A DNA stretch of 64,000 nt from positions 25,274,501 to 25,338,500 of the forward strand of contig OY821787.1 of NCBI GenBank assembly GCA_963682175.1, written 5' to 3'. The stretch is from Triglochin maritima. Taxonomy: Eukaryota; Streptophyta; Magnoliopsida; Alismatales; Juncaginaceae. How positions within the stretch are numbered: position 1 is the first letter of the stretch; each line of letters opens with the position of its first letter. Below are positions 1 to 10,304 of the stretch, piece after piece. A program made the position numbers and the translations under genes. Below the pieces are notes generated by a model. It ran no database searches. It saw only the letters and a list, made by a program, of their open reading frames with translations, and was not told the DNA's origin.

Positions 1-1452
1 ACCCCCAAAGGGGGATGGAACTACTCACTACACATTAAGCTAACAATTATGCTAAGATTTAAGGAAACAAAACATGCAAGACTAAAGGAAACAATATCTA
101 ACTAAAAAGAATATATTTTATTTACATGACTCACATTATAATGTGGCATCCTCTCCACCTTGAGTTTTGCTTCAAAGGCTTACTCCAAGTAGAGAGAATG
201 ACCACCAAGCAATGGGTAGTTTACAAAGGAGGAATATGAGTTCTATTTAGATACATGAAAAAGGCAACTGGGGACAATCCCCCGGTGGGGACTAATGCAA
301 CATGCCTATAATAGACACAAACTACATAATCCACAACCATGCAAAACTGGGTCGGATTCTAACCAACATGAACCGCCAAGTGGATGTCTAGGGCCGCCAA
401 TTGGTGGTCACATTTTGTCAGATGTGATTTGTTTAATCGATTAAAGTTTAGACCGCAAGTGCACATCCGTCAGTGAAGAATGGGCAAGTACGGGTCAATC
501 CACGGGAAGGTGAGTAGCCTCTGATTTATCCGAAATCAAGTGGCAAAAAAGGAGAAAGAGATTTGATTATGTTAATCTAAACTACATTAAACTAGTAAGG
601 AATTAATGCACAAGAAGGCAACTAGCTATGGACTAAAACTAAACTAAGAGAACTTAATACATGCCTGGAAATTAGGTAGTGAAACCCCTAAGGGGTGGAG
701 TGAGTGTACACATTCAATAATGACGAGCCTAGATTTAGAGAGTGGTTGTCTGGGTTGATTTCTTCATGTGTGTTGCACGCGAGTTGGTTATTGGAGTTTA
801 GGCCCGAATCGAATTGCCAAAATACTCCTCGTGATGGTGTGGAGCTTCTTGATTTGCTCATTGGTCCTTTTGGTTTACATCCGGGTCCTTCTCTCTTGCA
901 TCTCAGTCCATAAGTCTTACAACTTAGTTTTTTTCTTGCTTTTCGGTCCTTTTTGTGCCTATTCTCCTCAAACCTGTTTATTCCTAAAACTTAAACATAA
1001 AACTCGTTACGTAGCATTGTTTAGGTTAAAGATAACGGATAAAAGACACAAATGTATGTATGATATGATGTCAATTACGATCCGATTTCGCATATCTTTT
1101 TTAATGCGTCAATTCTTCACGTGGTGTGCACTCGGATTCGTTATTAGATTCTGGGCCTGAATCTAGTTGCTAAAATACTCCTCATGATTGTGTGGAGTTT
1201 CTTGGTTTGCTATTTGGTCCTTCTAGCTTACTTTCAGGTCCTTCCCTCTTATAGATGAGTCCATGTGTATGACGAAGAGGTCAAGTTTGTTTCATTTAAG
1301 TCATTTCTTCTTATATTTCAGTCATTTTCTCTTTTGTTCTCTTCTTTATTACTTAATACCTGAAAATACACAACAAATACTCGAGTAGCACAAAATTAGG
1401 GTAAAATTAAGGATATATAGCATGAATATGATGCATAATATGCTACTAATCA
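1..1452 (-). repeat. Athila-type LTR fragment, cut by window edge
   Basis: Read on the minus strand this matches the LTR plan seen elsewhere in the window. It has a rightmost U3 end near 1452 (TGATTAG... in sense), a U3 with CTCCACA-type text, a degraded GCCGCCAATTGGTGGTC dyad near 393-409 and the GTTCCATCCCC/GGGG box at the window start. Its U5 end lies outside the window. A second LTR (430-1077) is inserted into its U3. The right boundary is approximate because the terminus is eroded. Confidence 0.65.
430..1077 (-). repeat. Degraded solo LTR nested in older LTR
   Basis: The plus-strand text begins TGTTTAATCG and carries the conserved U5 text (GCAAGTGCAC, AAGTACGGGTC). It ends GATGTCAATTA, the eroded complement of the usual TGATTGACATC LTR start. 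The flanking pentamers TGATT (425-429) and CGATC (1078-1082) differ only by two C/T changes, consistent with a decayed target-site duplication. At 648 bp it is less than half the length of the related 1.4-kb LTRs, so it has lost internal sequence, including most of R with its promoter. Confidence 0.6.
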
Positions 1453-2299
1453 AGATGTCTTTTGTGATGTTCTCCAAACCACTTCATTTTTTTTTTGGAT
1501 TTTTGGCTTCAATTTTTTTAATGTGTTTTCCAAGAGTTTTTTTGGTTTGAAGATTGGATTTACGTATTTTGTCTTTGAAATTAATGGTTTATTTATGTAC
1601 TTTTAAGGGATTTTGTTTTAAACATTGCATTTTTTGCAATTTTCCTTGACTTAATGGTTGGATTCTAACGTGTGTTTGTTGGTTTAAAGGTTCGAATTTG
1701 TGGTTATCTTTGGTTGCAATCTAACACCATAGAGGTGTCCTTATTAATACGATGGGTTGTTGTCTTCAACCCGTGTTGCACTCAAATTTGAACGTCTAAA
1801 GTTCCGACAAGCACAAGGAGTAAGCATTCCCCCACAAAGTCACTTTGTTGTCGTAAATTGTTTTTGTTCCACCATGTGTGCTTAACGACTTTTCTAATGC
1901 TATGGTAAACGATGCAACTAATGTTACAGGTTACATAGATATCACTTGTGTCACTTATCCGTCCATTTACTAAACAATTATGATTTTTACAACCCGTGAC
2001 CCTACCCGTTCATTCGGTTAGAACGGTTAAACGGTTTTAATCCTACCCATTTACAACCCTACTATCAACCCACACAACCAATATATATTATATATATAAT
2101 CAAAGGAGCGAAAATCTTCCAAACAAAGTAGAACAATGTTGTAAATACTACCAATTAGTTCATGACAAATTCATCTATGGAAATGGCTAGAGTGAAGAAA
2201 AAAATTCCAACAGTGGCTATAAAGTGTCACAACTGATATCGTATGTAACCTGTACCATTAGCTGCATCTTTTACCCAAGCATTAGAAAAGCTGCTGAGC
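1453..2299. other. AT-rich spacer, nothing recognised
   Basis: No open frame of note, LTR terminus or known domain is visible. There are homopolymer T runs near 1487-1520 and a TATATATTATATATATAA tract near 2083-2100. It separates the LTR remnants from the SEC13-like pseudogene. Confidence 0.5.
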
Positions 2300-3435
2300 A
2301 CACAACTCGCGAAATAAACCAGGAAGCACTCACTGTGGGTCGCTGTAGTGATCTGCTGCCACACCCCCATCAACTGTTTCTTTCCAGAGTGTGACATTAT
2401 CATTCCCATCATACAAGCCAATATGTTGTCAGTAAGAGACCAAATGACCCTCCAACAGGAGTCTTGAAGTCGTCCGGAACTCTACCTTCCCACTGATCGC
2501 CTTCTTTTCCCACTGTCCATACGATCACACTTCTATCCTGCGAGGCACTGACAATGGTGGTCTTTGGGAGACCCAAATTGGGTGCCTAAGAGACGTCTCC
2601 GAACCAATCTTTGTGCATTTGGAGGGCCAGAAAATAATCTAATTTCCAACTCCCGCTGTAAATCTTCCAGACCTTCACCATGTTGTCACATCCCCCCTGA
2701 AGCTAGTTTTTGAACCAACAAGTGCACGAGAGGGTGCCCATGAAACAGAAGTGACTCCAACAGGGTGAGCCTGTTCGATTTTTGTGGTGTCACAACCACC
2801 ATCGGATCCTGCCGAGAACACCGAGATTTTTCCATTGGAAGATCAACACGCCAGCTAGAGTCCAAGCTCATGTGGTGCACAAGCTTTGGAATTGACATAT
2901 GATTTATGTTCGGAGAAGACACGAGCCTGAATCCATTCATTCGGGTTGCTTCCTTCTTTCCACAGGATGACACGGTAGTCATTGCTGCAAGATGCTAGAA
3001 TAGAACCGTATTTAGGATGAGCCCAGGCCACCTCCCAAACATGGACAGTGTGACCATTGTTGGCACCAAAACTAAATTAACTTGCACAATATTTTTATCT
3101 ACTTAGGAATTATGGAGAGGTTCTAGGTGTATCTAGGAAGGTCTTTTAGGGTCTAGATTCATGTAACCACCTAAGACTACTTGTTTCATTGTAAACAACT
3201 GAAGTAAAAAGAAAATCATTCTCCATCTTTTATCTTCTTTGATTCTTCCCATTTCATATTTTCATTTCCTACAACCATTTAGTGTGGCAAGATTTTGGTG
3301 CGATGAACCATTGATGCCGATAATTTTAATAGCTTTGGCGAAAGAGGTCGAGGCTAGACGCTTGCCATCATAGTCCATGGTAACATCATGAACCACATCT
3401 TGATGACATGTTTTTTCAATCTTTTGGGAATGCAT
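2300..3435 (-). pseudogene. SEC13-like WD40 pseudogene
   Basis: Conceptual translation on the minus strand gives, in order but in shifting frames, the recognisable SEC13 segments: an N-terminal KIEKTCHQDVVHDVTMDYDG-like start (ATG at 3433-3435), IKIIGI, WAHPKYGSILASCS, VILWKEG, QAHPVGVTSVSW, VQKLASGG, LGLPKTTIVSASQD, WTVGKEGDQWEGRV and LWKETVDGVWQQITT. SEC13 is the COPII outer-coat and nuclear-pore beta-propeller subunit. At least several frameshifts and a 216-bp LTR insertion (3058-3273) exclude a functional product. No intron-like gaps are seen other than that insertion. Many plant SEC13 genes are themselves intronless, so retroposition is not proven. The C-terminal limit is approximate. 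Confidence 0.85.
3058..3273 (+). mobile_element. 216-bp solo LTR (TRIM-like or copia) in SEC13 pseudogene
   Basis: The insert starts TGTTGGCACC and ends TTTCCTACA. It is bounded by perfect 5-bp direct repeats ACCAT at 3053-3057 and 3274-3278. Removing it and one ACCAT restores the SEC13 reading through ATLNGHTVHVWEV. TG...CA ends plus a 5-bp duplication indicate LTR-retrotransposon integration. No second LTR, PBS or coding region is present. The short length fits TRIM-type or small copia LTRs, but the family is not identifiable here. Confidence 0.85.
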
Positions 3436-3865
3436 CACTAATAGTTAATATACCAACTTCAATCCGCCAGTTTATCCTGGACAAGTTAGTGAGTTCAGTT
3501 AGATACACTGCCGAGCATAACAACAAACGTACATTCCAAACCAGCAAAGGAGTTTCAACATAATCATGTACTGAATGACATTGTGAGATCAAATGCCTAA
3601 AATAACTAAGGGCGTCATATCTACAGCTGTTTCATGATACCAAAATCATGAACATTAAAAAGATAATGTAATCATCCTGACTATGAGTCTTTGTATTTAA
3701 CTTTAGAGTTTTTTTACTTTAGAGTTGTATTTTGTCAATCAAATAAAATCACATTCTTGTTGATGAGTCGTTGACCAGGTGTGTAGAGCATACTAAATTT
3801 TAGGTTAATCCAACTAAATCACAACAATTAATTAATACCTACAATTCAAACATAAAAGAAGTTCA
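3436..3865. other. Spacer, nothing recognised
   Basis: AT-rich sequence upstream of the SEC13-like start and left of the solo LTR. No ORF, repeat terminus or RNA gene was recognised. It continues at 5478-5668 on the other side of the solo LTR. Confidence 0.45.
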
Positions 3866-3870
3866 CTAGG

Positions 3871-5472
3871 TGATTGAATCAGTTAAAATAGCGCAAGTGC
3901 ATGACGTCAGTGAAGACGTGGCTAATACGGGTCGTGTCCACGGGGAGGTGTGTTGACTCTGGTTTGTTCGAAGGCAAGTGGGAAAAAGAGGGAGAAGAAG
4001 TTGATTACACTAGCTAAACTACACTAAACTAGCAAGCACAAACAAGGAAAACGAAAGCGAGGGAAATCGACAACAAGATAAAATTCAGGAAAAGAAACCC
4101 ATAAGGGGTGGAGTGTGTGCACATATGAAGTGAAATAAGTGACGAATGACGCATGTAAGCATGTATGTGTGTGTCATGTGTGTGTCTTCATGGATAGGAA
4201 GTGTCTAAAGATGTGGCAAAACCTATCAATCCATTCACACAACGTATCGGCATTTACTACTTGATTAGAATAAGACTAGGTTCAGCATGAGAGATGTCTA
4301 AATGTTTGGCAAAACTCATCAAAACTAGGAACTCATGTGAAGAACAAAGATATGCATGGAAAGTGTCTAAATGTTATGGCAAAACTCATCAAAGCAAAAT
4401 TTCTTCAATCAATCAAGCAAGCAAACACAAATACAAACACATAACTAACATGTAGCATATTCAATAGGAAATTTCAATCAATAAACATGAGGAAACTATG
4501 CATGGAAAGTGTCTAAATCTTATGGAAAACCCCATCAAAAATCACCCAACATGTAGATGATTAAAATACCCTCAATGAACATACAAAAATGCAAGTCTAC
4601 ACAATCAAAAAGTTCATCAAACATCCAAACTTCACAACATATATGTACATCTACTCCACCCCCCAAAGGGGGATGGAACTACTCACACATTACTAAGCTA
4701 ACAATCATATTAAGGGAAAAACATGCTAATTAATTCTACGAAGATTAAAATAACAAATTTAACTAAGCATGCAAGAACTAAAGGAAACATCAATTAACTA
4801 ACAAAACATCTTTTATTGCTCACTCACATTTACAAGTAGCCTCTCTCCACCAGAGTTTTGCTCCAAGGCTTTACTCCTAGTAGAGAGAATGACTACCAAG
4901 AGAGGAGATCCCTTACAAAGGAAGATGAAGAGTTCTATTTATTGTCATGAAAAAAGGTAACTCGGGACAATCCCCCGGTATGGGACTAAACACATACCAA
5001 ATATGGACTAAATACAACCTAATCTAACACTCGACCAAAGAATGTGTGTTTTGAAGAAATCTTGACTGCTGATTGGCGGTCTGGGACCGTTAATTAGCGG
5101 TCCGTATTTGTCTGATCGGGTCTGGATTTGTTTGGCATGGGTCTAGCTTGATTTCTTGGTGTTTAATGAACCCGATTTGGTTGTTGATGGTTGGTCCCGG
5201 ATTTAATTCCCAAAATACGCATCATTAAGGTGTGGAGCTTCTTGATTTGTTCATTGATCCTTTTGGTTTTACATTCGGGTCCTTCTCTCTTGCATCTTAG
5301 TCCATAAGTCTTGAAACTTAGACATTTTCCTTGCTTTTAAGTCCTTTTTGAATATCTTCTTCTCAAACATGTTTATTCCTGAAACATAAACATAAAACTC
5401 ATTACATAGCATTGCTTAGGCTAAAAATAAAGGATATAAGACACAAATATATGCATGATATAATGTCAATTA
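3871..5472 (-). repeat. Athila-type solo LTR, 1.6 kb, TSD CTAGG
   Basis: The plus-strand text runs from TGATTGAATCAG to GATATAATGTCAATTA, so the sense start is about TAATTGACATT. Perfect 5-bp duplications CTAGG lie at 3866-3870 and 5473-5477. Inside, in sense order, are a U3 with the dyad region (about 5069-5105), a CAATAAATAGAAC promoter box near 4936, the GGGGGTGGAG box (complement at about 4653), four imperfect copies of GTGTCTAAATGTTATGGC, the CTCCACCCC box (complement near 4100) and the U5 hairpin ACGTC-TTCACT-GACGT (3904-3919). No PBS or internal sequence adjoins it, so it is a solo LTR left by LTR-LTR recombination. Confidence 0.9.
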
Positions 5473-5668
5473 CTAGGTCTAGGTCTACACAGATCCATTT
5501 CATATATAGTCCTATATGAACCTTATTGGAGATGCATCTCAACTTCAAATATTTATTTCATTAGAGAAGAGTATTAACCCAAACATGATAAAATGGATTG
5601 CCAAATCCACATAGGTTATGCAACTCATAGTCTCATACATCCATGATCTGCATTTTCACACTAAATAT

Positions 5669-7308
5669 TCTAACACCCTTAAGGAGCTATAATCAGGCAT
5701 TTTTGAAAGCCAGAAAATAAAAAATATGACAACATATATGAAAGGGAATGTTACTAAATAAAGTCACGATAACTCAGAGCTCCGAAACAAAAATATAGAG
5801 TTCGCAACAGAGTTCGATACAATTACGGAAGATCAAAATACGTCATTAAGTGAAGGAGAACATAAAATGCTAGATCCAGTCCCATGTGTACATCCTCAAG
5901 CTCCCACCAGTCAAGCTCGACAGCACCTATACGCCCGAACCTATAGGGTTCCAAAAACAATGCTTGAGTTTTCAATAAAGAAAATCCAGTATGCCACGGG
6001 AACGACAACACAACAGTAAGTGAAAACATAGGGTACTCTAACTGGGCCCTAGTATGTGACTCTCACTCCCCAACACCACGTCTGGTGACCGTCCTCCACC
6101 ATGACTCCAACTCGGACCACGATCTCACGTCCAACCAAAGCTACGCGGTCCCTACCACTGGTGCTACCAAAGCTACGCTAGCCACAAGGGAGGAGAGCTG
6201 GTCGAGTGGTAGCTCCGCAGAGCCTCACGTAAGGTCATCTACTCACAAGTGCAAGCTAACTTCAACCGACACTTTAACACCCGAAGTTCCTACATGAGCA
6301 TGCACCCACCTCAAGTGGCCATGCTACCTCGCAGAGCACCAAACGTCGATGCTGACCTCACACGTGGCACGAGGCACCTCTGTGCCCACACTCTTCCACT
6401 CGGTGGTCCCTGGGCAGGTGTAACCGTTGCACTTATCGTCACCTTCTAGCACATGCACAAAGTGAGGACACAAGTTTTCGAGGGAAAACCGTTTGACACA
6501 TGGCACTCACACCACTCTACTGTAGTCTAGCAGTCCAGTCTCACAGTCAATTCCAGCAGTCCAGTCTCATTGTCTAGCAGTCCAGTCCAGTCCAGTGGTC
6601 CAGTCCTGGGGTCCATTCTTGTAGTCTAGTAGTCCAGTTGTGAGATCCAGCAGCACCAGATGGCCGACCATGCCACCACCTGTCCACCTTTGCACAGACA
6701 ATTGGGTAGCCCGACGTCCGGTCAGGACAGACCACACCACTGGCCCACCGGCCGCTGCTCGTTGCCTGCAAACCCTTCGACCAACCGACGGCAAGTCACC
6801 CCCTCACACCTTGTATGAGTTCAAATGTAAAATTGGCATGCCTTTTGAGTTCGTCGGAGCTTCGATCGTCGTCGGCAGCGTCCTTCCTAGCCGTCGTGCA
6901 CCTTCGGCACCCACCAAGCCGCACATCCATCTCTTTGCGTATCCATCTCTTTGCATCAAGCTCAACGTCGGTCACGCCTGCTCAAGTCGACAATCCTTGG
7001 AGAGGGAGAGATTGGGTGGGAGAAAGGAAAGGTTAGAGTGGTGGTGAGTGAGTGGGTTATGTGCTTTTTCTCCAACAAAACCCACACAAAAGAAAACCAA
7101 GTATGGCCACCCATGTCCCCACATGTCAACCATGCATCCACCCATACCCCCACATGTCCACCATGGCACTCTAGGTCAAAGCAAAATTTGCACTAACAAA
7201 CTCCACCACTAAACAAGCTTAAGACACACTTAACCAATCTAGTAATCCACTTTTCTTAGTTGCCTCCCAAAACATGATTAACCACTTAGATTAGATTAGG
7301 ACTTAACA
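5669..7308 (-). repeat. Old chromovirus 3' LTR
   Basis: In sense it starts TGTTAAGTCCTAATC (7308 downward), like the TGTTAAGTCCC start of the intact chromovirus LTR at 58780. It ends about GGGTGTTAGA, like GGACGTTACA there. The segment around 6330-6440 (GGGACCACCGAGTGGAAGAG in sense) matches 59880-59900 of that LTR. Just upstream in sense lies the polypurine tract AAGGAGGGTGGAT, split by element D. The end at 5669 is inferred from this similarity. The matching 5' LTR is not in the window. Confidence 0.75.
6528..6645. repeat. Short tandem repeat of CAGTCCAGT
   Basis: About ten imperfect copies of a 9-12 bp unit around (T)AGCAGTCCAGTC lie within the old chromovirus LTR. The related LTR at 58.8-60.9 kb shows no such run by eye, so the array probably expanded in this copy. 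Confidence 0.7.
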
Positions 7309-7317
7309 ATCCACCCT

Positions 7318-8729
7318 TGTTGAACGTTTTAATTAAACCGCAAGTGCACGGCCGCGATGAAGCGGTGGCAAGTACGGGTCGTCCTCAGGGAGGTGAGCAG
7401 CCTATTGTTTATCAAAAATCAAGTGGCAAAATAGGGAAGAGAAAGATTGATTATGCTAACCTACGCTACACTACGCTAAGAAGTATGAAATGTGGAAGAA
7501 GCAAACAAACGATGAAATAAGAACTAAGCTAAGAACAAAACAAGAATGCTGGAATTTCAGGAATGGAAAACCCCTAAGGGGTGGAGTGAGTGCACACAAG
7601 CAAAGAGGTGGGTGTAGAATACATTCTTTAAGCACATGAAGGTGGTGTTTATCAAGCATAGGAAGTGTCTAAATGTTATGGCAAAACCTATCAATCTATT
7701 CACCAACTTGGTTGATTAACATTTACATATGCAAGGTGTTTATTTCAGAACCTAAACAAGCATGAGAGGTGTCTAATCATTTTGGCAAAACTCTTCAAGT
7801 TATAAATTCTATCCTAAACAAGAAAGCATACATTCATGTTTAATCAACACATCAAAAATAAAGCATTCATCCAATTCTCTAATGCATGTATGTACATCTA
7901 CTCCACCCCCCAAAGGGGATGGAACTACATACTAAACATTACACTAATTATTAAACTAAGCAAAGAAAGCATATTAAAACTAAGCTAGAAATAAAAGACG
8001 ATTAAACTAAAACATGCACAAACAATAAAAGAAGCATAAACAAACAATGAAAGAAACACAAAACTTTATTGATAAAATGACTCACATTAAAAGTAGCATC
8101 CTCCTACTTTAGTGTGTGCTTCAAGGCCTCACTTCTAGTAGGAAGAATAGCCACTTAAAATATGGAGTGATTACAAAAGGAGGTGAAGAGTTCTATTTAT
8201 AGGCATGGAAATTGCTAATCCGGGACAATCCCCCGATGTGGGACTAAACCAATACCACAACTAGCCTAAACAAACATTAATACACGTCCAGGAGAAAACT
8301 TGGTGGATTTGGGCCAAAAGTGACCGCCAATTAGCGGTCTTGGACCGCCACTTGGCGGTCAAAAAGATCCGGATCCAGTTGAATCTTCTTCTGGGCTTTT
8401 CTTTGTGTATTTGGTGGTCTTGGATGCATCTACTTTGTTTATTGGAGCTCCGACCCGAATAGAATTGCCAAAATACTCCCCATGATGGTGTGGAGTTCTC
8501 TGTTTTGCTCTTAGGTCCTTCTGTCTTGCGTTCAGGTCATTCTCCCTTGCATCTTGGTCCCCAGATCTCACAATTCAGTCCTTTTTCCTAGCTTTTGGGT
8601 CGTTTTATGCTTCATCTCTTCAAACCTAATTATTCCTGAAAACTAAACATAAAACTCGTAACATAGCATTGTTTAGGTGAAAGATAATGGATATAAGATA
8701 CAATTATAAGCATGAAATGATGTCAATCA
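7318..8729 (-). repeat. Element D 3' LTR
   Basis: 1412 bp; in sense TGATTGACATC...CGTTCAACA. It holds paired dyads at about 8323-8360 (TGACCGCCAATTAGCGGTC and a second copy), a TATAAATA box (8194-8201 on the complement), the GGGGGTGGAG arm (7901-7910), the CTCCACCCCT arm (7577-7586) and the U5 hairpin CCGC-TTCATC-GCGG (7352-7365). The PPT TAGGTGTGGGGGTATT lies just upstream in sense (8730-8745). Confidence 0.95.
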
Positions 8730-8828
8730 AATACCCCCACACCTAACTTTTGCTAGTCCCGAGCAAAACAAAGATAGAGAAAAGCATACGAAAACAAGAA
8801 ATCCTAACTCACTTTCGTAGGAATCACG

Positions 8829-8880
8829 GTTGCACTTAGCACGTGCAACAAGCCGTTAAACCTCCTTGTCGCCAAGGAGG
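8829..8880 (-). other. Conserved hairpin pair before the PPT
   Basis: In sense, hairpin 1 is CCTCCTTG-GCGA-CAAGGAGG (8861-8880): an 8-bp perfect stem closed by a GNRA-type loop. Hairpin 2 is GTTGCAC, 7 nt, GTGCAAC (8829-8849). Hairpin 2 recurs at 32625-32645 (A), 27427-27447 (B), 50494-50514 (C, one mismatch) and 44204-44224 (A2, weakened). The function is unknown; an RNA role in packaging or plus-strand priming is an inference. Confidence 0.75.
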
Positions 8881-9980
8881 AGGAGTGTTGTCTCCGGAGG
8901 GTTTTTAGCGGATATACCCACAAAATCCGAACAAGATGCATTAATCAATCTAGCTACATGACTCGTTGGACTCATATTGTCGATCATGGGACGCGGTAAT
9001 ACTACGGGTCGACTCTATATATGTAATCGGTCCACACACCTAGCCTAATGAGTTATTCGTGAGAGTTAGTTAAGGACTTAAGTGAACGACATGGGCAACC
9101 TTAACTTCTGAATGTGATACAATGTGTAAAGTCCATTTTGGTTCTTATTTGACTTTTTTTTCTTTTTTTCATCATTTTTTTTCTTTTTCTTTGGAGCATA
9201 TTATTGGTTGGTGTTTGATTCTCCCAGGGTCAGGTTTCGTGCATCATTGCCTATGAGGACTTACACTATCACGTACACCTTCCCCCAAATCTCCACATAG
9301 GGCGATCCCTACCACCCGTGTAACGGGAGTTCGGTCGGTGCATCCCAAGTCAGATGACTCGAAAGCACCAGGCAGAAAGTCCCCTCAGACCTACTTTCCC
9401 GAGTGATAGGAGTCGTGCGAGAAGAGAGAACACCACTTATTTATTTATCTACATGGGAACCAAAACCCCTACACTTAAGTTTCACAAAAAGAGATTAAGG
9501 GCCCTTGACTACGACAAACTTCCTTATACTAACAGACACGAATTATTTGACTCACTAGGTTCAGGGTGGCCTTCTTTAAATGTTTGAGTACCGAAACCTT
9601 ATGATTACACGCCCCCTGAGGGAAAACTGGGGTGCATCCTAACGACTCGATAAGACCTAAAGCCAGTAAACCAAAAATCCTAATGCATCAAGTTCAAGAC
9701 AATTTTGGGAGCTTTCTTTTTACTTTGCCTCTCAACGGTTTTGCACATGCTAAACACACGCAAAACCCACAAAAAACATTTTCTTTCGCAAACACATGAA
9801 GATTTTGAAAGAAATGTGTAAATTTTAAAGCACTAGGCAAGCAAAAGAAGACAAGTCACCCAAGGATCATGGCAAGCAGATATATCGATATTAAATGCGG
9901 CACACTAACATGACCCTAACAATACACACAAAAAGAAAACAAAATCAAAAGAAAAAGACTCGACTATGTACACACGTAAA

Positions 9981-10017
9981 ACACCCCCCACACCTACTTC
10001 ATGCATTGTCCTCAATG
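9981..10017 (-). other. CATTG-AGGA-CAATG box with internal PPT-like tract
   Basis: In sense CATTGAGGACAATGCATG, then AAGTAGGTGTGGGGGGTG. The first part is an inverted repeat with an AGGA loop; the second resembles the terminal PPT TAGGTGTGGGGGTA. The same box follows the last ORF of elements A, A2, B and C. A second polypurine primer site is inferred, not shown. Confidence 0.7.
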
Positions 10018-10304
10018 AATGCGAACAAAATACTACATGTATATATGCATGAAAAAGGAAAGATCTCACCAACATGAAGTACAAAGGGACGTTCAGGGTC
10101 ATGTTGATGGACACAAACCCAAATTCCCTCAAAACCTGTGAGAAGCTGAAGAAGGGAGATAAATATGTGAAGAGATTGGGCTCAAGTACACATGGGTTGG
10201 GGCCCACAACAATCGATGCTCACTGAAGTAGTCTTTTATTACACACTTTTTTTTCTTTTTTTTAAGATATATACATCAACCAAGATATTCTCATAATCAT
10301 TTGG

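Larger units (their letters stand above)
8730..10304 (-). other. Element D 3' noncoding region
   Basis: About 1.6 kb between the last stop codon and the 3' LTR, homologous along its length to the matching regions of B (25934-27548) and C (49138-50613). It contains the stem-loop/internal-PPT box (9981-10017), islands such as the complement of CTCGGGAAAGTAGGTC and CCGTTACACGGGTGGTAGGG, two hairpins (8829-8880) and the terminal PPT. Short open frames here (for example 9354-9587) have no family resemblance and are not called as genes. Confidence 0.8.

Noticed and set aside
768..1160. 130-codon open frame in the left LTR region
   Set aside because: It spans the boundary between two nested minus-strand LTRs and matches no family; open by chance.
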